NCBI GenBank assembly: GCA_017483425.1
Contig: JAFUWM010000310.1
Span: forward strand, 1 to 11,363
Source: Lachnospiraceae bacterium
GTDB taxonomy: Bacteria > Bacillota > Clostridia > Lachnospirales > Lachnospiraceae
Direction: 5' to 3'
DNA: 11,363 nucleotides
In this document: positions 7,786 to 11,363 of the stretch, one piece after another
How the letters are laid out: every line of letters starts with the position of its first letter
Position numbering within the stretch: the stretch's first letter is position 1
The notes under the pieces: generated by a model
Told to the model about the DNA's origin: nothing
The model's database searches: none
What the model saw: the letters and a program-made list of their open reading frames with translations, nothing else
Program-made: the position numbers and the translations under genes

Positions 7786-9378
7786 TTATTTTTTGATCAA
7801 AAGCGACTGTCCGGTCATCTCGGCAGGCTGGGGCATATCCATGACCTGAAGAAGCGTGGGCGCGATATCGCAGAGCTTGCCGCCCTCCCTGAGAGTATAT
7901 GCCGGATCATAATTAAACAGTATGAACGGTACCGGATTCGTAGTATGCGCCGTATGAGGCTCTCCGGTCTCATAGTTTATCATCTGCTCGGCATTTCCGT
8001 GATCTGCGCAGACAAACAGAACTCCGTCCATTTTCTTTACCGCATCCACAGCCGCGCCGACACACTGATCTACCCTCTCCACAGCCTTTACAGCCGCTTC
8101 AAGCACTCCGGTATGTCCGACCATGTCGGGATTTGCGAAGTTTATTATGATAACGTCATATTTGCCGGATGTGATCGCCGCATCAAGCTTCTCTGAAACC
8201 TCCGGCGCACTCATCTCAGGCTGCAGATCATAGGTCGCGACCGCCGGAGAATTAACGAGTGTCCTGTCCTCACCCTTATTCGGCTCCTCTATACCGCCGT
8301 TAAAGAAAAATGTCACATGAGCATATTTCTCGGTTTCAGCGATCCTGAGCTGCTTAAGTCCGTTATTTGCCAGATACTCGCCGAGTGTATTTACTATCTC
8401 TTCTTTCTTAAACGCTACATATTTATTAGGTATTGTCTCGTCATAGTCCTTGAAGCACACATATGTCAGAGGCATGAAGCCGTTCGCGCGTTTCAGGTAC
8501 GCTATGGTCTTTGTATCCGACGGGTCCCCGCCCTGGGCTTTGATGTCATCATCGGAGAAGCAGAACGCTTTGGTTATCTCCCTTGCTCTGTCCGGACGGA
8601 AATTAAAGAAGATGACCGAGTCATTCGGTTTTACGACAGATACAGGCGTGCCGTCTTCATTCGTTATGACTGTAGGAAGCACAAATTCATCCGTCACATC
8701 CTTATCATAGGAATCCTGCATTGCCTGTATGGGATCTGTAGCTTTCACTCCCTCACCCAGTACAAGGCTGTCGTACGCTTTCTGTATGCGATCCCAGTTA
8801 TTATCTCTGTCCATCGCATAGTAACGTCCGGAAAGCGAAGCTACCTTTCCGACGCCTATCTCCTGAGCCTTATCTATGAGCTGCTGCAGATAGTCCTTGC
8901 CCGATGCGGGTGGTGTGTCCCTGCCGTCAAAGAAAGGGTGCAGATATACATTCTTGAAATCCTCTTTTTTACAAAGCTCAAGCAGACCGTAAAGATGAGT
9001 ATTGTGGCTGTGTACACCACCATCCGAAAGGAGTCCCCATATATGAAGATCGGAATTATGCTCCTTGCAGTTATTTATCGCTCTGAGGAGCTCCTCATTT
9101 TTGAAGAACGTTCCCTCCTCTATATATTTCGTGATAAGCGTAAGATCCTGATATATAATGCGGCCGGAGCCGATATTCATGTGCCCGACCTCGGAATTCC
9201 CCATCTGCCCGTCAGGAAGACCCACCGCAAGCCCCGAAGCATAGCCTTTCTGAAAAGGGCACTCCGTCATAAGCTTGTCCATGACCGGTGTCTTTGCCAT
9301 ATACACAGCATTTGCCTAGTGGTTATCTGACAGGCCGTAACCGTCAAGCACCATTAAAACTACAGGTTTCTGTCTCAT
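7786..9378 (-). CDS. gpmI: 2,3-bisphosphoglycerate-independent phosphoglycerate mutase, interrupted by an in-frame TAG at codon 21
   Basis: GpmI interconverts 3- and 2-phosphoglycerate in glycolysis using two Mn ions and a phosphoserine. From ATG at 9378 the frame spans 530 codons plus stop, a usual family length. The N-terminus reads KPVVLMVLDGYG with metal-binding Asp12, then DNH, TAG, ANAV. After it come QMGNSEVGH with catalytic Ser62, LSDGGVHSH, DGRDTPP, SGRYYAMDRD, NFRPDRA, LRIAETEKYAHVTFF, NPDMVGH, CADHGNA and HTAHTTNPVP, all intact. Numbering from 9378 puts Asp12 and Ser62 at the positions known for the Bacillus enzyme, so this start is right. GGAGG at 9384-9388 supports it. The TAG (9316-9318) splits off Asp12. 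Restart at GTG 9306 or ATG 9300 would give a protein lacking a metal ligand. Either the base is an error, the gene is newly damaged, or the stop is suppressed. Confidence 0.93.
9316..9318 (-). other. In-frame TAG within gpmI (codon 21)
   Basis: On the minus strand the codons read GAT AAC CAC TAG GCA AAT GCT GTG. The residue position is variable in the family (often Glu, Gly or His before the conserved N-A-V), so a single change from GAG, AAG or CAG would give this TAG. Four other genes here end in TAG, so TAG works as a stop in this genome. Confidence 0.9.
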
Positions 9379-9383
9379 ATCTA

Positions 9384-9388
9384 CCTCC
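9384..9388 (-). promoter_or_regulatory. Ribosome binding site that fixes the gpmI start
   Basis: GGAGG on the minus strand lies 5 nt before ATG at 9378, upstream of the TAG at codon 21. It shows that translation is meant to begin before the stop, not at the downstream GTG or ATG. Confidence 0.85.
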
Positions 9389-9394
9389 GTGTTT

Positions 9395-9574
9395 TTATTT
9401 ACTGATAAACCTTTTTACCGTCTCATCATAGCGAAAGCCCGCCGCATCAAGCTTATCTTTGATCTCACCCGCATCAAAGCCTTCGCTTGCCGCCATATCC
9501 CGCAGATCCTCGTATTTATCACGAAGCCCCATATTGATATAGCTTAAAAGCATATTAGGATCCTTTGGAAGCAT
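9395..9574 (-). CDS. DUF4250 family small protein
   Basis: This is a 59-residue protein starting MLPKDPNMLLSYINMGLRDK and ending in DETVKRFISK. The opening MLPKDPxMLLSYxN followed by a helical, acidic body and a final Y-D-E motif is the pattern of the DUF4250 family, common in Clostridia, whose role is unknown. There is no signal peptide or membrane segment, so it is probably cytosolic. AGGAG lies 9 nt upstream of the ATG at 9574. It sits 32 nt after the DUF2752 gene and 16 nt before gpmI, on the same strand, and is probably cotranscribed with them. The family call comes from recall of the motif. Confidence 0.82.
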   Translation of the reverse strand: MLPKDPNMLLSYINMGLRDKYEDLRDMAASEGFDAGEIKDKLDAAGFRYDETVKRFISK

Positions 9575-9606
9575 TTCACCAATCTCCTGATTCTTTACCG
9601 TATCGC

Positions 9607-10062
9607 TTATAATATCACAACTGCATCTACTTTTCCATGCAGCCCGAAAACATTATTGATAATGTTGTTTTCGTAATACACCATGGGAGGCTCCGACGGA
9701 TATACATATACCATCCGGTAAATATAGTATACGATAGCCACGACACATACCAGAGCTAAAAGAACATTCATGAATACCGGCTTTCTCATCAAAATATACC
9801 GGCATACTAAAAAATATATGCCCAGAAGCAGCCAGCCGAATATCATCGCGTTATAAGTTATGGCAGTCTCCGGATCTCCCTTGATAAGAGAAGCAAAAGC
9901 CCTTGTCACGCCGCATCCCGGACAAGGTATCCCCGTCAAAAGGAGAAAGGGGCATATCCTGTGAAACACAAGCTGTACCGCAGCCATATAGATCCCAATG
10001 CAGATCAGCGCAGGCGCTGCCTCTTTTATATCTTTTTTTATCAAAGCCAGTCTTTTTTCCAA
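9607..10062 (-). CDS. DUF2752 small membrane protein with CPGCG motif
   Basis: The 151-residue protein has the DUF2752 hallmark CPGCGVTRAF (from residue 47) between hydrophobic segments. Helices lie at roughly 16-35, 72-92 and 98-120, and a hydrophobic stretch leads into the motif. The role of the family is not known. The two cysteines look like a metal or redox site, but that is inference. No ATG exists before residue 26, which lies inside a helix, so TTG at 10062 is the best start; an in-frame TGA lies seven codons upstream. The ribosome binding site is weak, and the start lies inside the end of the preceding small ORF, suggesting coupled translation. A second possibility is a somewhat shorter protein. 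Confidence 0.82.
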   Translation of the reverse strand: MEKRLALIKKDIKEAAPALICIGIYMAAVQLVFHRICPFLLLTGIPCPGCGVTRAFASLIKGDPETAITYNAMIFGWLLLGIYFLVCRYILMRKPVFMNVLLALVCVVAIVYYIYRMVYVYPSEPPMVYYENNIINNVFGLHGKVDAVVIL

Positions 10063-10216
10063 GTTACTGCATACTTTCCCAGGTCATTCTCTTTTTTCTG
10101 GTAAAATTGCTCAAGAGTATCGATGAAATCCGCCGGAGAAAGTATACCCATCTGAGGATCGATCCACCTCACCAGTCCCACAATGTCGCTTTCTTTTGAT
10201 CTTTATCCGACATCAT
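10041..10216 (-). pseudogene. Small unknown ORF, apparently frameshifted by one missing base
   Basis: ATGATG at 10216-10211 overlaps the methyltransferase TGA in the ATGA arrangement typical of coupled genes. From ATG at 10213 the frame reads MSDKDQKKATLWDW and then meets TGA at 10169-10171. The neighbouring frame continues as VRWIDPQMGILSPADF and runs to a C-terminal KKDWL, with TGA at 10041-10043. One extra G in GACTGGTGAGG would join the two halves into a protein of about 57 residues that is protein-like throughout (WDWVRWIDP). I do not recognise the family. It overlaps the start of the DUF2752 gene by about 20 nt. Alternatives are a sequencing error or two unrelated short ORFs. Confidence 0.5.
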
Positions 10217-10813
10217 CTCTTTGTGATCACCGCAATGGCACACGGCATCCTTCCTTCGACTACACAGTATTGCACATCCCCATATCCCATATTTTCAAAG
10301 AATTCCTTGTATGAGGACAGATCAAACTGCTTCTTAAAATCCGCGCCCAGAAATTCGACAAACCTTACAGCCAACCCGGCGGATTTCGTTGACATGTTGA
10401 TATTAAGTAGGAATAATGATCTTTCCACCGGGCTTTACAATACGCTCAAGTTCCGAAAGTGCCTTTCCCGGATCAGCCAGCAGATGGATAACGTTGCCTG
10501 CAACCACTTTGTCAAACCTTTCATCACTGCATTTGATGTTTGTTATATCAGCACGTTTGAAACTCACATTGTCATACTTCCCGCATTTCTTCGCAGCCCG
10601 CTTAAGCATCCCTGTTGCGAAATCTGTTGCTACCAATTTTTTACATTTATTTGCAATGCATACTGTTATAGCCCCTGTTCCGCATGCGCACTCCAAAACA
10701 ACATCTGATGGCTCGATGAACTCCGCCACCTTTTTGCCGGTTCCGGCATAAACCTTGTTATTATATACATTTTCAAACAGATCATATAAGGGCGATATCT
10801 TGTCCCAAAACAT
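10213..10813 (-). pseudogene. Class I SAM-dependent methyltransferase, frameshifted near residue 136
   Basis: The protein starts MFWDKISPLYDLFENVY and has SAM motif I at VLECACGTGA (about 39-48), then VATDFATGML, FDKVVAGNVIHLL and LERIVKPGGKIIIPT. The motifs place it among UbiE/type-11-like class I methyltransferases; the substrate is unknown. At PT the frame meets TAA (10403-10405). The next frame carries straight on with INMSTKSAGLAVRF to EGRMPCAIAVITKR and TGA at 10213-10215. Removing one A from ACTTAATATC gives P-T-Y-I-N-M and a 199-residue protein, so a single inserted base explains the break. AGGAGG 6 nt before 10813 fixes the start; an upstream in-frame ATG at 10894 lies at the predicted transcription start and is unlikely. 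Decay, assembly error or programmed frameshifting are all possible. Confidence 0.85.
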
Positions 10814-10819
10814 ATAAGG

Positions 10820-10825
10820 CCTCCT
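10820..10825 (-). promoter_or_regulatory. Ribosome binding site that fixes the methyltransferase start
   Basis: AGGAGG on the minus strand lies 6 nt before ATG at 10813. It supports the start at MFWD and rejects the 27-codon in-frame extension to 10894, whose sequence (rich in Ser, Asn and Arg) does not look like a conserved N-terminus. Confidence 0.8.
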
Positions 10826-10899
10826 GTTCACATCCGGCTGGTTACTCCCATCTGCGGCATGACGGCTCGAGCTTTTACAGTCTGAAGCTGACATTAGCG

Positions 10900-10928
10900 A
10901 TTATACACTATTCTTTCTCGTCTGTCTT
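10900..10928 (-). promoter_or_regulatory. Sigma-A-type promoter for the methyltransferase-gpmI-cbiC array
   Basis: On the minus strand AAGACA (10923-10928) is followed after exactly 17 bp by a perfect TATAAT (10900-10905). Transcription would begin near 10893 and leave a leader of about 80 nt before ATG at 10813. Downstream genes are closely spaced or overlapping on the same strand to cbiC, so this may drive the whole array. The -10 is ideal and the -35 matches four of six positions. Confidence 0.65.
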
Positions 10929-10973
10929 ATTGATTGAGCAATAGTTCCAGTCGGATCTTTTCTCCGAATATAT

Positions 10974-10991
10974 CAGGTATCAGATATCCTG
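10974..10991. repeat. Short imperfect inverted repeat upstream of the operon promoter
   Basis: CAGG and CCTG flank TATC and GATA half-sites, giving an 18-bp near-palindrome about 45 bp upstream of the -35 element. It could be a regulator site. The loop is too small and no T-run follows, so it is a poor terminator. Function is unproven. Confidence 0.3.
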
Positions 10992-11052
10992 AAACAATGC
11001 AACGGATACAAGCAGAAAGGCTTTTCTTTGTTTCCAGCTTACTCTTTTGACT

Positions 11053-11363
11053 CTATCCTTTGTATAAAAAAGCATCCGATTCGGCTACGATGCTGATGCC
11101 ACGCCTTATAGCTTCTTCATATGACATCTCCTCATATAAGAGCTTCTTGGTGATATTATTGTAATCCGATTCATAGAATCGACTGCTTATTATTTCCTTT
11201 AGCATCTCAGGGATATTATACTTCAGCTGTGCAGACGGATTGTTTTTTGACTGCATTCGATCTTCCCTCACTTCAATGATCAAAGCTTTCAATTCCGGTG
11301 TAAACTTTACTTCCGGAAGCAGCTTTGCGATATCATACAGATGTCTGGAATCCCTATCCTGCA
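11053..11363 (-). CDS. C-terminal part of an AbiEii/AbiGii-type nucleotidyltransferase (toxin family), start beyond the window
   Basis: The frame is open to the right edge, showing about 102 C-terminal residues. They include DSRHLYDIAKLLPEV, LIIEVREDRMQSK, NIPEMLKEIISSRFYESDY and MSYEEAIRRGISIV. This matches, from memory, the C-terminal region of nucleotidyl transferase AbiEii/AbiGii toxin-family (DUF1814) proteins, with the conserved R-H-L-x-D-I motif and the F-Y-x-S-D-Y segment. In type IV toxin-antitoxin and phage abortive-infection systems such proteins transfer nucleotides to cell targets and are paired with an AbiEi-like antitoxin. The catalytic N-terminal half and any antitoxin lie outside, so neither activity nor pairing can be judged. 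It ends with TAG. No terminator is evident after it. Confidence 0.72.
   Translation of the reverse strand, partial: QDRDSRHLYDIAKLLPEVKFTPELKALIIEVREDRMQSKNNPSAQLKYNIPEMLKEIISSRFYESDYNNITKKLLYEEMSYEEAIRRGISIVAESDAFLYKG

Larger units (their letters stand above)
10814..11052 (-). other. Intergenic region upstream of the methyltransferase operon
   Basis: This 239-bp gap is the longest non-coding stretch in the window. It holds the promoter at 10900-10928, the ribosome binding site at 10820-10825, and an imperfect dyad at 10974-10991 (CAGG...CCTG around a GATATC core). No hairpin with a T-run follows the AbiEii-type gene, and I see no RNA gene. Confidence 0.6.

Noticed and set aside
9316..9318. 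Genome-wide recoding of TAG as a sense codon
   Set aside because: The transglutaminase-like gene, rho, the C39-like gene and the AbiEii-type gene all end with TAG at natural C-termini or just before convergent genes.
9316..9318. Selenocysteine or pyrrolysine at gpmI codon 21
   Set aside because: Selenocysteine uses TGA, not TAG. Pyrrolysine would need pyl genes, none of which is in the window, and the position is not catalytic.
8317..9330. Long plus-strand open frame opposite gpmI
   Set aside because: It is antisense to a gene with clear catalytic motifs, and its translation is rich in Arg, Ile and Tyr with no recognisable domain; it is a shadow frame.
10814..10894. Longer methyltransferase starting at ATG 10894
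   Set aside because: This ATG lies at the predicted transcription start, has no ribosome site, and the extra residues do not look conserved. AGGAGG before 10813 fits far better.

Overview
The window looks like chromosomal DNA from a Gram-positive anaerobe of the class Clostridia, most likely a Lachnospiraceae-type bacterium. This is inferred from moderate GC content, strong AGGAGG-type ribosome binding sites, a MinCDE division system, a DUF4250 gene, a seven-helix membrane EAL protein, a small CPGCG (DUF2752) membrane protein and a clostridial-style Rho. No sequence search was possible, so the family level is a judgement. Most of it is housekeeping DNA. I see no CRISPR array, tRNA, rRNA, insertion sequence or prophage.

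Layout. Positions 1-1107 (+) hold the 3' part of a transglutaminase-like gene. It converges, with a 4-nt gap, on a minus-strand pair: rho (2999-4357), followed 3 nt downstream by a membrane c-di-GMP phosphodiesterase (1112-2995). A 151-bp divergent spacer separates rho from a plus-strand gene for a small papain-fold (C39-like) protein (4509-5042). That gene converges, with a 5-nt gap, on the minus-strand minC-minD-minE cluster (6971 down to 5048). Upstream of minC, after 113 bp, lies a second minus-strand array. In transcription order it is a SAM methyltransferase, a small unknown ORF, a DUF2752 membrane protein, DUF4250, gpmI and cbiC (10813 down to 7085). A good promoter precedes the methyltransferase. 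The right edge holds the 3' end of an AbiEii-type nucleotidyltransferase gene (11053-11363, minus).

Functions. MinC, MinD and MinE place the division septum. GpmI is the cofactor-independent phosphoglycerate mutase of glycolysis. CbiC is a corrin-ring step of cobalamin synthesis, here without other cob/cbi genes. Rho terminates transcription, and its downstream partner would degrade c-di-GMP.

The most notable signal is a cluster of three reading-frame lesions within about 1.1 kb. gpmI has an in-frame TAG at codon 21 inside an otherwise intact gene. The methyltransferase has a one-base insertion. The small ORF after it appears to lack one base. TAG is used as an ordinary stop by four other genes here, so genome-wide recoding is unlikely; sequencing error, recent decay or local suppression are the live options. 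A second signal is that rho and the EAL gene are in the same frame, separated only by TAG-TCT, with no good ribosome binding site for the EAL gene. I found no clear evidence of a wholly new system.
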